Assembly: GCA_902774245.1 (NCBI GenBank)
Contig: CACYHQ010000010.1
Coordinates: 1 to 64,000 of the forward strand
Reading direction: 5' to 3'
DNA from: an uncultured bacterium
Lineage (GTDB): Bacteria; Verrucomicrobiota; Lentisphaeria; Victivallales; UBA1829
DNA length: 64,000 nt
In this document: positions 1-8,416 of the stretch, in pieces
Position numbering within the stretch: position 1 is the first letter of the stretch
How the letters are laid out: every line of letters begins with the position of its first letter
Made by a program: the position numbers and the translations under genes
Notes under the pieces: generated by a model
Seen by the model: only the letters and a program-made list of their open reading frames with translations
The model's database searches: none
What the model was told of the DNA's origin: nothing

Positions 1-43
1 CTTATGACAAGAAACTCCGAAAAAAGATTTCCACGATATCGGA

Positions 44-56
44 TTTGAGTTCAAAA
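44..56. repeat. TTTGAGTTCAAAA motif, copy 1
   Basis: A near-palindrome (TTTGA, centre GT, TCAAA) that recurs three more times in intergenic DNA of this window. This copy sits in an 18-base block, CGGATTTGAGTTCAAAAA (40-57), that is identical at 2111-2128. The gene it would serve lies outside the window or is absent. A regulator site or 5'-leader element is inference only. Confidence 0.5.
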
Positions 57-331
57 ATAAAGCTCATAATCATTAGAATCGGGAGTATTTCGCCTCAAAA
101 CCGTGTTTTTAGAAATCAAAAATCGCATAATGCACCTTCGTTTGCATTATTTCCGGTCAAACTGCCCCGATTTTCCCCCTCAAATCGGCTCTCACGGCTA
201 CCACAAAACTGCTAAACCAGCCCTCGAAATCTTAGCAGAATGGCGCTTTTCGGGGCCGACAGGGAGTCAGAAAGGGGGATGCCGGATGATCCGGTTAGCA
301 GATTTTGAGCTCAATTTTGAGGACGAGACAC

Positions 332-361
332 GAAAAAAGCCCGGTGGAATCCATCGGGCTT
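332..361 (-). terminator. Rho-independent terminator of tRNA-Phe
   Basis: On the minus strand an 11-bp near-perfect stem (AGCCCGATGGA pairing with TCCACCGGGCT) is followed directly by six T residues. It lies 12 bases past the CCA end of tRNA-Phe, as expected for a single tRNA transcription unit. Confidence 0.8.
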
Positions 362-372
362 GAAGAATCGAA

Positions 373-448
373 TGGTGGCAAGGACCAGGATCGAACTGGT
401 GACACACGGATTTTCAATCCGTTGCTCTACCAACTGAGCTACCCCGCC
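373..448 (-). tRNA. tRNA-Phe (anticodon GAA)
   Basis: The minus strand folds into a full cloverleaf. The 7-bp acceptor stem (GGCGGGG with CCTTGCC) contains two G-U pairs, position 8/9 is TA, and the D arm is GCTCAGTTGGTAGAGC. The anticodon loop TTGAAAA carries GAA and the T loop reads TTCGATC. Discriminator A and the CCA tail are encoded (376-373). A promoter lies just upstream and a hairpin terminator just downstream, so it is probably transcribed alone. Confidence 0.97.
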
Positions 449-462
449 ACAGAATGATATTT

Positions 463-490
463 AATATACACCCCATCCAAGCTTTTTCAA
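463..490 (-). promoter_or_regulatory. Promoter of tRNA-Phe
   Basis: On the minus strand TTGAAA and TATATT are separated by 16 bp, ending 14 bases before the tRNA 5' end. The arrangement matches the promoter pattern seen throughout this window. Confidence 0.75.
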
Positions 491-529
491 GCCGAAACGC
501 GAAAAAAACGCGAAAAAAGTAGTGCAGAG

Positions 530-599
530 CGGGCTGATTTGAACAGGACCGATGTACAGCCAGGATTTGGCATTTGACCAGTATGTTTGGTTCAGCCCG
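530..599. repeat. Inverted repeat between kinase gene and tRNA
   Basis: CGGGCTGA (530-537) and TCAGCCCG (592-599) form 8-bp arms around a loop of more than 50 bases, just past the stop codon of the kinase gene. A T-rich stretch follows on the minus strand (about 510-520). It could end the kinase transcript, but the long loop makes this weak. Confidence 0.3.
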
Positions 600-613
600 A
601 ACCGAGGCTGAGA

Positions 614-1708
<1,095 letters not shown>

Positions 1709-1934
1709 GGTGAACTCCTTGTGTGGTTGAGCGTACCGGGTCGGGTTTTCTCAGAATTGACTTTATGAAAAGATACGCGGTATATTAAGGGAAAGGAAAA
1801 AGAAATATTGAGAAAACCAATCGTTTCCCGTCCGATAATATCAGCGGTTGGATGTGCTTGAAATGAATGCCGCCTGCGCATCATGAAAGAGGCTTGACAT
1901 CTCGAAATGAACGCAGGAAGCCCGATGATGTAAT

Positions 1935-1962
1935 ACTATAGCATCTTTCAACGGCTTTTCAA
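1935..1962 (-). promoter_or_regulatory. Promoter of the PfkB-family kinase
   Basis: Minus-strand TTGAAA and TATAGT are spaced by 16 bp. It leaves a long untranslated leader before the kinase start at 1708, so post-transcriptional control is possible. Confidence 0.55.
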
Positions 1963-2114
1963 GCGTTTTTCCCTGATATTGACACAAAATAGAAACAATA
2001 TACTTCGAAAAAAACGGTCCTGGCTTTTTTTCGGCAAAAGCATTTACCGATTCACCATAGAAATCTTAATCTCGACGGTTTGTCTGTCGGGCTTTTTTGC
2101 TTTTTCCCTTCGGA

Positions 2115-2127
2115 TTTGAGTTCAAAA
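2115..2127. repeat. TTTGAGTTCAAAA motif, copy 2
   Basis: This copy is identical to the left-edge copy over 18 bases. It is followed by ACTGCTGAAAGG, which is nearly matched after copy 4 (CAGCTGAAAGG). It lies about 48 bases upstream of the flavin reductase -35 box. Confidence 0.55.
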
Positions 2128-2174
2128 ACTGCTGAAAGGTTTGTGTTCATTTCCCGTTTTCTCCGAATTCCGAC

Positions 2175-2203
2175 TTGATTTCTCATGCATGAGAGTGTAT
2201 ATT
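2175..2203 (+). promoter_or_regulatory. Promoter of flavin reductase gene with palindromic spacer
   Basis: TTGATT and TATATT are separated by 17 bp, 46 bases before the start codon. The spacer contains the perfect 14-base palindrome TCTCATGCATGAGA (2181-2194). That is a natural position for a dimeric repressor to block RNA polymerase; an operator role is inference. Confidence 0.7.
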
Positions 2204-2249
2204 CAACGCGGTATCACCTGCATGAACCATCAGCAAGAAGAGCACACGG

Positions 2250-2783
2250 ATGAAAAAAATCATCAACGTTTTGGACTACGCGGAGCCCATTCTCAAGAGC
2301 GTCCGGAAAGGCGTGCTGCTCACGACGGTCGCGGACGGGAGAGTCAACACGATGGCGATCTCATGGGGAATGCTCGGCATCGAATGGGGACGTCTTCTCT
2401 TCAGTACATTTGTCCGTACCGGCCGGTTCACGCGGGAGCTTCTCGACAAAAATGGTGAGTTCACCGTGAATATCCCCATGCGTGGCAGCGATCCCGCCCT
2501 CGTAGGGAAATGCGGCATCTGTTCCGGCCGCGAGGTAGACAAGTTCGAACAGTTCGGATTGACGGCCGAGCCCGGAGAGAAAGTCGCGGTCCCCGGCATC
2601 CGCGAGTATCCGCTCGCGCTGGAGTGCCGCGTCGTCTGCCGGCAGGAACAGGACAGGGCGGCGATGCATGCCGCGGTCATCCGGGAATGCTACCCTGAAA
2701 ACGTCGGAAGCGAGAACTGGGGTGCAAACCATGACATCCACATCGCATACATCGGGGAGATCGTCAATGCCTATATCATCTGA
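2250..2783 (+). CDS. Flavin reductase-like FMN-binding protein
   Basis: A 177-residue single-domain protein of the flavin reductase-like split-barrel family (flavoredoxin type), expected to bind FMN and move electrons in the cytoplasm. The N-terminal half shows the family pattern, with a hydrophobic strand (GVLLTTVADGRVNTMAISWG, about 21-40) followed by FSTFVRTGRFTRELLD and FTVNIP. An N-terminal fusion partner is absent. Start at ATG 2250 has only a weak AGAAG-type ribosome site (2236-2240). It has its own promoter and a possible operator. The electron partner is unknown, but anaerobes use such proteins as small redox carriers. Directly after the stop codon, in-frame sequence continues with an acidic stretch (see findings). 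Confidence 0.85.
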   Translation: MKKIINVLDYAEPILKSVRKGVLLTTVADGRVNTMAISWGMLGIEWGRLLFSTFVRTGRFTRELLDKNGEFTVNIPMRGSDPALVGKCGICSGREVDKFEQFGLTAEPGEKVAVPGIREYPLALECRVVCRQEQDRAAMHAAVIRECYPENVGSENWGANHDIHIAYIGEIVNAYII

Positions 2784-2965
2784 AATGATGGTGTTTTGGA
2801 CGAAGATGATGAATCTGACGACAATGACATCCCTGATCATGATAAAATGCGGCAGGTTCCTGGATGAAGACGATTTTGATAGAATCGACGACGAGGACGA
2901 ATGAACACGGAAACCTCGCTTAACGGTAGAATCTGAACACAAACACAATCGAAAGGTTTTCCCTT

Positions 2966-4018
2966 ATGATTGACTGCCAGCACAACCAGAAACGTTTTTT
3001 CGCTTCGATGATCCCGCTCTTTGCCGTTCTGCTCATCCAGATTGCTTCCGGCTGTGTGTCCGGCAGGCCGCTGTCCCTCTGGAATGACGGCGCCCCCGCC
3101 AGAAACGCGCTGGTCGAGTATGTGAATGCGGTCACGGACGAGGATTCCGCCGATTACATCCCGGTCAAAAGCCGGATCGCCGTCTTTGATTTTGACGGCA
3201 CGCTCTTCCTGGAAACCGATCCGACCTACTTCGACTGGATGCTGTTCTCCCATCGTGTGCTGGAAGATTCGAACTATCATGCGACCGATGAAATGATATC
3301 CGCGGCGAAAGCGGCACTGAATGGACGGCTGCCGAAACTCGACAAGAGCCGCGAACGCATGGTCTCGCAGGCCTATCAGGGGATGACGCTGGACGAATTC
3401 GACGCATACGTTCGGGATTTCATGGCGGAAGACCAGCCGGGCTTCGTCGGTCTCAAACGGGGCGAAGCGTTCTACCGGCCGATGATCGAGGTCGTGGATT
3501 ATCTCCGGGACAACGGATTCACCGTGTACGTGATCAGCGGCACCGACCGCCTGACTGTGCGTCCGCTGCTCGAAATGCTGTGCCTGCCGCCCGCGCAGAT
3601 CATCGGTTCCGACAGCTCCATCGTATCCGATCACCAGACTGGTGACGCCCTGGATTATGTTTTCGTGAAAGGCGACACGCTGAAGCTCGGCGGCGAGAAT
3701 CTGGTTAAGGTCCTTCAGATGAACAAGGTGTCCGCCATCGTGCGGGAGATCGGCGCGAAGCCGGTGCTGGCGTTCGGCAACACCATGAGCGATGCGAGCA
3801 TGCTCAATTACACGATCAACGGAAATCCGTACCGGGCGCTCAGTTTCATGCTCCTGTGCGATGATCTGGAGCGCGAGTACGGCAATATGAAAAAGGCCGA
3901 CGACGCGCGCAACGATTGCGCTCGGTACGGCTGGATCCCCGTTTCCATGCGCGACGAATGGAAGACCATCTACGGCGACGGCGTCACAAAACGAAATCAT
4001 CCGGCTGCGAAGAAGTGA
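2966..4018 (+). CDS. HAD-superfamily phosphatase lipoprotein
   Basis: A 350-residue predicted lipoprotein. A basic, hydrophobic signal ends in a lipobox IASGC (Cys30), so the enzyme should be anchored to a membrane outside the cytoplasm. HAD motif I is FDFDGTLF with nucleophile Asp75 and acid Asp77, motif II is SGTD, and motif IV is GNTMSD. A helical cap lies between motifs I and II. The arrangement resembles phosphoserine phosphatase-like HAD enzymes, but the substrate is unknown. An AAAGG ribosome site precedes ATG 2966. The next gene begins 66 bases later on the same strand and may be co-transcribed. Confidence 0.8.
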   Translation: MIDCQHNQKRFFASMIPLFAVLLIQIASGCVSGRPLSLWNDGAPARNALVEYVNAVTDEDSADYIPVKSRIAVFDFDGTLFLETDPTYFDWMLFSHRVLEDSNYHATDEMISAAKAALNGRLPKLDKSRERMVSQAYQGMTLDEFDAYVRDFMAEDQPGFVGLKRGEAFYRPMIEVVDYLRDNGFTVYVISGTDRLTVRPLLEMLCLPPAQIIGSDSSIVSDHQTGDALDYVFVKGDTLKLGGENLVKVLQMNKVSAIVREIGAKPVLAFGNTMSDASMLNYTINGNPYRALSFMLLCDDLEREYGNMKKADDARNDCARYGWIPVSMRDEWKTIYGDGVTKRNHPAAKK

Positions 4019-4084
4019 AAATGACAACGGGATCGCAGAACATCCGCTGTCGAAGCTGAAAGAAACTGGGAGAACGCTGGAACG

Positions 4085-6091
4085 ATGACGGCATTCTTTT
4101 ATTTCTCGCTGGCAAACTTTCTGCTTTTCGTCCTGTACACGGTTTTCGGGATGACGCTGCTGCCCGCGTCCCTGCGACGCGAAGAGAAAAAGCAGTTCAG
4201 TTTTTTACTGGCTCCGCTTCTCGGCGCCGCCGTGTGGGTCGTGCTCAGTCCGTCCTGGCTGTTCTCCCAGAGTCCGTGGAATCTGCCGGTCCGTCTGCTT
4301 GTCGCGGCGGTCTGGTGCGGATTCAGGCGGAAAACTCTCTTCCTTCCGAAGGTAAAGACGCCATATCCGGTCCTCGCCGTCCTCTTTTTGTTTTCGGTTT
4401 GTTTGAGCCGCCTGGTCTATCCGTTCGAGATCGACGGCGGACTGTATTTTATTTTTGCCGTCTACGACCACGTCCGCTGCGCGATCGTCAGCTCCATCGC
4501 GGACTTCGGGATCCCTCCGGTCAATCCGTGGCTTGCGGACGACGGACAGCCGATCCCGCTGTTTTATTATTTCGGCTGGTATGCCTGGGCGGCGCAGCTT
4601 CCCATGCTGACGAAGGTTTCCACGCACTTTGCCGAGTGCTGCATGACGGGATTCTCGGCTCTGGTCTCGCTCTCCGGTCTGACCGGGATCGCCGGTCTCT
4701 GCGGACTTGGAAAGAAACAATACGGAATCCCCGCCTTTCTCTATTTCACGCTGTTTATCGTCAATTCCTCTCAATTAATAACTCCTCTTTTTCCGGAAAA
4801 GGTCTTTCATACTCTCAATCCCACATCTTTCATGGTGGGTTACTGGTCCCATATCGACAACTTCGTCTGGTCGCCGCATCACATGTTTTCCGCCGCGACC
4901 GTCGTGCTGCTTCTCTTCCTTTATTTTCAACTGTTCCGGGTAAAAGCGAAGGGCGAAAAATTGGGGATTGCGGTCCTGATCGGGATTCTGGGCGCTTCGG
5001 CGTCCTTCACCTCTGTCTACGCAGGTGCTTTCACGCTTGTTTATGCCGGTATCTCCACGCTGGTACTTTATCTCGCATGGGGCGCGTTTCGAAAGCGGGT
5101 CAACCGGAACATTGTTCCGCATGTGATGATGCTCGCCGTGTTCCTGCCGCTTTCCTTCTCCTATTTCCGCTATCTTACTTCGGTCAAATCGGAGACTTTC
5201 CCCCTCGCGTTCGGCATCATGCCTGCCTACGATCTGTCAAACAGCCTGTCCGGCTGGATCCGGTATCTGTTTTCTCTGTACATGTTCCAGCTCCCGAACA
5301 ATCTCGGTCTTTTTTTCCTTTTCGGAATGATCGCCTGCCTTGTGCCGCGGATCCTGCCCAAAAACGGCATGATGCTCTTTGCCCGGGTCTTCATTCTGGT
5401 TTCGCTCCTGAGCATCACGGTGATCCATAGCAGTTTTTATTCCAACGATTTCGGCTGGCGCACCTTCACTGCGCCGGCCATTCTGCTCAGTTTCTTCTCC
5501 GCATTTCTTCTGGTGAGATTCATTGGCTGGTTTCGTGCCGGAGGAAAAGGCCGGAAGGTTTTCGGGTACGGCATGATCGCCCTCCTGATCGTGTTCGAGT
5601 GTTTCCTCTACAAGGATGCTCCCGCCGGGATCAGACTGCCGAAAAACTACCCGGATCTGAGGCGACAGTTCGCCCGTTCCGTCGAAGGCTGGGACGTCGT
5701 TCACCGGAACACGAAGTCGAACGAACTGGTACAGTGTAATCCAAAAAGCTTTTATGAGCTTGGAGCGTTGTATGACATGAAGGATTGCTCCACGAATGTT
5801 TTTTTCTCGCTTTATTCCAAACGCGCTACGGCGGTCGGAGACCTGATCTTCTCCAAATGCTACTCCGAGTATTATCCGCAGGAAAAACTTCAGCGGCGTT
5901 ATGACCGGGTCTGCACGATCTTTGACGGCGATCCCACGGAGCAGGAGATCGCCTATCTCGCCGAAGACCTGAAGATCGGGGCGGTCCTCGTGACCCCGTA
6001 CGACGGCATGTGGGAAAAGCCCGGCGCGATCCGGACATATTATCCGCGTCTGATCGAGACTCCGGACTACAGGGTCTACCTCCCGGAATAA
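4085..6091 (+). CDS. Large polytopic membrane protein, GT-C-like, function unknown
   Basis: A 668-residue protein with roughly 10 to 13 hydrophobic segments spread over residues 1-510, followed by a soluble tail of about 150 residues. The overall plan resembles GT-C-type glycosyltransferases that use lipid-linked sugars, and an early loop carries acidic residues (FEIDGGLYF). I cannot identify a diagnostic family motif. The tail contains several aromatic and cysteine residues and ends YRVYLPE. It may be co-transcribed with the upstream HAD lipoprotein. The start at ATG 4085 follows GGGAGAACGCTGGAACG. Glycosyl transfer is inference from topology only. Confidence 0.7.
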   Translation: MTAFFYFSLANFLLFVLYTVFGMTLLPASLRREEKKQFSFLLAPLLGAAVWVVLSPSWLFSQSPWNLPVRLLVAAVWCGFRRKTLFLPKVKTPYPVLAVLFLFSVCLSRLVYPFEIDGGLYFIFAVYDHVRCAIVSSIADFGIPPVNPWLADDGQPIPLFYYFGWYAWAAQLPMLTKVSTHFAECCMTGFSALVSLSGLTGIAGLCGLGKKQYGIPAFLYFTLFIVNSSQLITPLFPEKVFHTLNPTSFMVGYWSHIDNFVWSPHHMFSAATVVLLLFLYFQLFRVKAKGEKLGIAVLIGILGASASFTSVYAGAFTLVYAGISTLVLYLAWGAFRKRVNRNIVPHVMMLAVFLPLSFSYFRYLTSVKSETFPLAFGIMPAYDLSNSLSGWIRYLFSLYMFQLPNNLGLFFLFGMIACLVPRILPKNGMMLFARVFILVSLLSITVIHSSFYSNDFGWRTFTAPAILLSFFSAFLLVRFIGWFRAGGKGRKVFGYGMIALLIVFECFLYKDAPAGIRLPKNYPDLRRQFARSVEGWDVVHRNTKSNELVQCNPKSFYELGALYDMKDCSTNVFFSLYSKRATAVGDLIFSKCYSEYYPQEKLQRRYDRVCTIFDGDPTEQEIAYLAEDLKIGAVLVTPYDGMWEKPGAIRTYYPRLIETPDYRVYLPE

Positions 6092-6123
6092 AGCGGAACG
6101 GAATCCTTGACTGTTACATCATT

Positions 6124-6741
6124 TCAGGACAGCGTCTGTTTTCTGCCTGCCGCCCTGATCGCGCCTGCACAATGGATCCTTACGACGCGGTTGCCGTCGG
6201 TCTCCGAGATCGTGCTCAGCATCTCAAGGCAGGGACGAACGAACTCCGGTCTGCGCTTGCCGAGTACGCGGAATATCTCCGGCGCTTCCATGCGGACTTT
6301 GTCGTCGCGGTCGTGCAGCAGTTCCGCGAATACATGCATATAGTTCCCATACGGTTCCGGCGTGTTCGTGGCGATGTTTTCCGATGCCCAGATGAAACTC
6401 AGCCTCACGTTGGCTTCCGGATCGGCGGCAAATCGGAACAAACCGGCCCAATACGGTTCGATCAGGGGAAAGTCGCTCCGCCCGATCCTGCCGAGCGCAT
6501 TGAGCGCGCGTTCGCGCAGAAGAGGTTCCGCACTGCCGCAGAACGATGCGATCGCGGGAACGCTGTCCCGGATGGCGGACGGATGCTTCAGCCCCATTTC
6601 TCCAAGCAGCCAGAGCGCCTTTGCTTTGACTTTGACGGAATCGAAAGCAAGAAGCGAAGAGACATACGGGATATTCGTTTCCCATTCGGCTTTGTTTCTG
6701 GTCAGCGCACCAAGACTTCTGTACAGTTCGGACTCGTTCAA
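6124..6741 (-). CDS. HEAT-repeat protein
   Basis: About 205 residues built from alpha-helical HEAT-like repeats, with recurring blocks such as VKAKALWLLGEMG, LRERALNALGRIG and VRMEAPEIFRVLGKR. Such repeats form a curved protein-binding scaffold, and no catalytic motif is visible. I chose the TTG start at 6741 because a GCGGAGG ribosome site lies just upstream and a consensus promoter (6776-6804) overlaps the more distal ATG at 6804, so that ATG cannot lie in the transcript. The stop faces the stop of the membrane protein gene 32 bases away. The partner is unknown. Confidence 0.75.
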   Translation of the reverse strand: MNESELYRSLGALTRNKAEWETNIPYVSSLLAFDSVKVKAKALWLLGEMGLKHPSAIRDSVPAIASFCGSAEPLLRERALNALGRIGRSDFPLIEPYWAGLFRFAADPEANVRLSFIWASENIATNTPEPYGNYMHVFAELLHDRDDKVRMEAPEIFRVLGKRRPEFVRPCLEMLSTISETDGNRVVRIHCAGAIRAAGRKQTLS

Positions 6742-6775
6742 TTTGCCATTTCCTCCGCGTTGTCGGCATGGTTTT

Positions 6776-6804
6776 ATTATACTCCCCGAAACGGGCTTTG
6801 TCAA
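6776..6804 (-). promoter_or_regulatory. Consensus promoter of HEAT-repeat gene
   Basis: Minus-strand TTGACA and TATAAT are spaced by exactly 17 bp, a perfect match to the sigma-70 consensus. Its position shows that translation of the HEAT gene begins downstream of 6769. Confidence 0.85.
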
Positions 6805-6891
6805 GCGCCGCTCAGGTTATGGTTTCGAGCTGCCGCAAAAAAACTGATATAAAATTTATCGGCTAAAGTGTTTTTTTTGACAGGAATCAAC

Positions 6892-6920
6892 TTGATTTTT
6901 CCTTTTTCAGGCGTTATACT
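6892..6920 (+). promoter_or_regulatory. Promoter of glycine-rich protein gene
   Basis: TTGATT and TATACT are separated by 17 bp, 110 bases before the start codon. The TTTGAGTTCAAAA motif (6949-6961) falls in the leader about 22 bases past the expected transcription start. Confidence 0.8.
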
Positions 6921-6948
6921 ATTCAGGAAAAAATGCCATCACTGTTTG

Positions 6949-6961
6949 TTTGAGTTCAAAA
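6949..6961. repeat. TTTGAGTTCAAAA motif, copy 3
   Basis: The third exact copy lies in the 5' leader of the glycine-rich secreted protein gene, 28 bases past the -10 box. Copy 4 has nearly the same spacing to its promoter on the other strand. Confidence 0.55.
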
Positions 6962-7030
6962 CGAGCCGTGATCCCGTTGAAAACCAATCGTTCCGTTTAC
7001 CTTATTAACCCCCAACATAATGGAGTTCTT

Positions 7031-8152
7031 ATGAATCGTTATGTACACTCGACTGTGATTTCCTGCTCGATCCTCGCAGGTGTCCTTTTGCTCGCATCTT
7101 CTCTCTCCGCGCAGGCTCCTGCCGGTGGCGCGGCTCCCGCTGGCGGCGCGCCCGCGATGGGCGGCTTCGGCGGTTTCGGCGGCGGCGCTCCTGCCGGCGG
7201 TGCACCTGCTATGGGCGGATTCGGCGGCTTTGGCGGCGGCTTCGGCGGCGGCGCTCCTGCCGGCGGTGCACCTGCTATGGGCGGATTCGGCGGCTTTGGC
7301 GGCGGCTTCGGCGGCGGCGCTCCTGCCGGCGGTGCACCCGCGATGGGTGGCTTCGGTGGCTTTGGCGGCGGTTTCGGCGGCGGCGCTCCTGCCGGCGCGG
7401 CTCCTGCCGGTGGCATGGGCGGCCAGCGTCCTGCCGGACAGCAGGGCCAGGGTGGCACGAATCGTCAGGGCGGCGTTCCCGCGGCCGGCGGTCAGCCCGG
7501 TAATCTTCCTGCCGGTGCTGCTCCTGTCGCCGGACAGGGCGGACAGCAGCGTCCGCGTCGTCAGGGCCAGGGCGGACAGGGCCAGGGTCAGCTCGGTCAG
7601 GGCGGTTTCGGTGGTTTCGGCGGCGGCGCTCCCGGCGCCGGTGCTGCTCCCGGAGCAGGCGGTAATCGTCCGCAGGGCCAGGGCGGTTTCGGCCAGGGGG
7701 GCCAGCGTCCGCAGGGCCAAGGCGGCTTCGGCCAGGGGGGCCAGCGTCCGCAGGGCCAGGGCGGCTTCGGCCAGGGCGGCCAGCGTCCGCAGGGGCAGGG
7801 CGGCTTCGGCCAGGGCGGCCAGCGTCCGCAGGGCCAGGGCGGCTTCGGCCAGGGGGGCCAGCGTCCGCAGGGCCAGGGCGGCTTCGGTCAGGGGGGCCAG
7901 CGTCCGCAGGGCCAGGGCGGTTTCGGCCAGGGGGGCCAGCGTCCGCAGGGCGGCATGGGCTTCGGCGGCTTCGGCGGTCAGCCCGGCATGGGCGGACAGC
8001 AGGGCGGCGCGGGTACTCCCAGCATCTCCAGCCAGATTCAGGAAAAGTATCCGGAAGAATACGCCGCGGCTCAGAAACTCCGCATTGAGAATCCCAAGGC
8101 CTATCGCGAGAAAATGCGCGAACTCCAGGGCAAGCTCACCGAGTCCAAGTAA
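7031..8152 (+). CDS. Secreted glycine-rich repeat protein
   Basis: A 373-residue protein with a clear signal peptide (cleavage near Ala27-Gln28), so it is exported. The mature part is mostly low-complexity. Four copies of an 18-22 residue unit, APAGGAPAMGGFGGFGGG..., span about 35-118. Seven exact 13-residue units, RPQGQGGFGQGGQ, span about 213-303. It ends in a short, charged, probably helical segment (about residues 327-373, EKYPEEYAAAQKLRIENPKA). The repeats are also near-identical at DNA level. ATG 7031 follows a GGAG site and a strong promoter, and a strong terminator follows. The function is not recognised; an extracellular matrix or surface role is speculation. It appears monocistronic. 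Confidence 0.8.
   Translation: MNRYVHSTVISCSILAGVLLLASSLSAQAPAGGAAPAGGAPAMGGFGGFGGGAPAGGAPAMGGFGGFGGGFGGGAPAGGAPAMGGFGGFGGGFGGGAPAGGAPAMGGFGGFGGGFGGGAPAGAAPAGGMGGQRPAGQQGQGGTNRQGGVPAAGGQPGNLPAGAAPVAGQGGQQRPRRQGQGGQGQGQLGQGGFGGFGGGAPGAGAAPGAGGNRPQGQGGFGQGGQRPQGQGGFGQGGQRPQGQGGFGQGGQRPQGQGGFGQGGQRPQGQGGFGQGGQRPQGQGGFGQGGQRPQGQGGFGQGGQRPQGGMGFGGFGGQPGMGGQQGGAGTPSISSQIQEKYPEEYAAAQKLRIENPKAYREKMRELQGKLTESK
7133..7384 (+). repeat. Tandem 54/66-bp repeats in glycine-rich gene
   Basis: One 54-bp and three 66-bp in-frame units (starts 7133, 7187, 7253, 7319) encode APAGGAPAMGGFGGFGGG with or without a GFGG extension. Units 2 and 3 are almost identical in sequence, which indicates recent duplication. 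Confidence 0.85.
7667..7939 (+). repeat. Seven tandem 39-bp repeats in glycine-rich gene
   Basis: CGTCCGCAG recurs every 39 bases at 7667, 7706, 7745, 7784, 7823, 7862 and 7901, with a partial eighth unit at 7940. Each unit encodes RPQGQGGFGQGGQ without any amino-acid change. Differences are only a few silent bases, so copy number is likely to vary between strains. Confidence 0.9.
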
Positions 8153-8190
8153 TCCGCGTCGGGTCTTCCCGATCTGAGATAACATCTGTA

Positions 8191-8224
8191 GTCAACCGGG
8201 TCGCACGGATCCGGTTGACTTTTT
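8191..8224 (+). terminator. Rho-independent terminator after glycine-rich gene
   Basis: A perfect 9-bp stem (GTCAACCGG with CCGGTTGAC), an 11-base loop and five T residues, starting 38 bases after the stop codon. Confidence 0.9.
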
Positions 8225-8319
8225 CGTCTCCTCAAAACGTCCGACTGCCGGAAAGACGGGCGCGAATGAGGAGAAAGCGGCAAAACCGTATGATATCTCC
8301 GAATTTGGCTCAATAATAC

Positions 8320-8347
8320 TTGTAAAAAGCGCAAGCCGGGATATATT
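8320..8347 (+). promoter_or_regulatory. Promoter of GH115 gene
   Basis: TTGTAA and TATATT are spaced by 16 bp and lie 69 bases before the GH115 start codon. Confidence 0.6.
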
Positions 8348-8416
8348 ATCCTGAAGTTTGTTTTTAACTCGTTATTTGATTCTTTTTTCACAAAAACATA
8401 CCCATTGGAGAACCCT

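Larger units (their letters stand above)
1..372. other. Left-edge stretch without a supported gene
   Basis: I see no convincing coding region here. The only open frame of note on the plus strand (about 103-363) has no ribosome binding site and an unremarkable product, and it runs through the tRNA terminator. The stretch holds one copy of the TTTGAGTTCAAAA motif (44-56), a related TTTTGAGCTCAA sequence near 303-314, and the terminator of tRNA-Phe at its right end. Confidence 0.6.
1709..2249. other. Divergent intergenic region, kinase/flavin reductase
   Basis: This 541-base gap holds the minus-strand kinase promoter (1935-1962) with its leader and the plus-strand flavin reductase promoter (2175-2203) with a palindrome in its spacer. 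It also carries one TTTGAGTTCAAAA copy (2115-2127). A further plus-strand TTGACT/TATATT pair with an 18-bp spacer (1757-1786) has no gene to serve and may be chance. No further gene is seen. Confidence 0.6.

Noticed and set aside
103-363. Small open frame at the left edge
   Set aside because: No ribosome site, odd composition, and it reads through the tRNA terminator.
1757-1786. Plus-strand promoter inside the kinase leader region
   Set aside because: TTGACT/TATATT with an 18-bp spacer is plausible, but no gene follows for more than 450 bases and the flavin reductase has a nearer promoter.
7667-7939. Regular 39-bp repeats as a possible CRISPR array
   Set aside because: The units are directly adjacent with no spacers and encode an in-frame 13-residue repeat.
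6956-8185. Antisense open frame opposite the glycine-rich gene
   Set aside because: Low-complexity Leu/Ala/Thr repeats mirror the DNA repeats of the sense gene, which has signal peptide, promoter and terminator.
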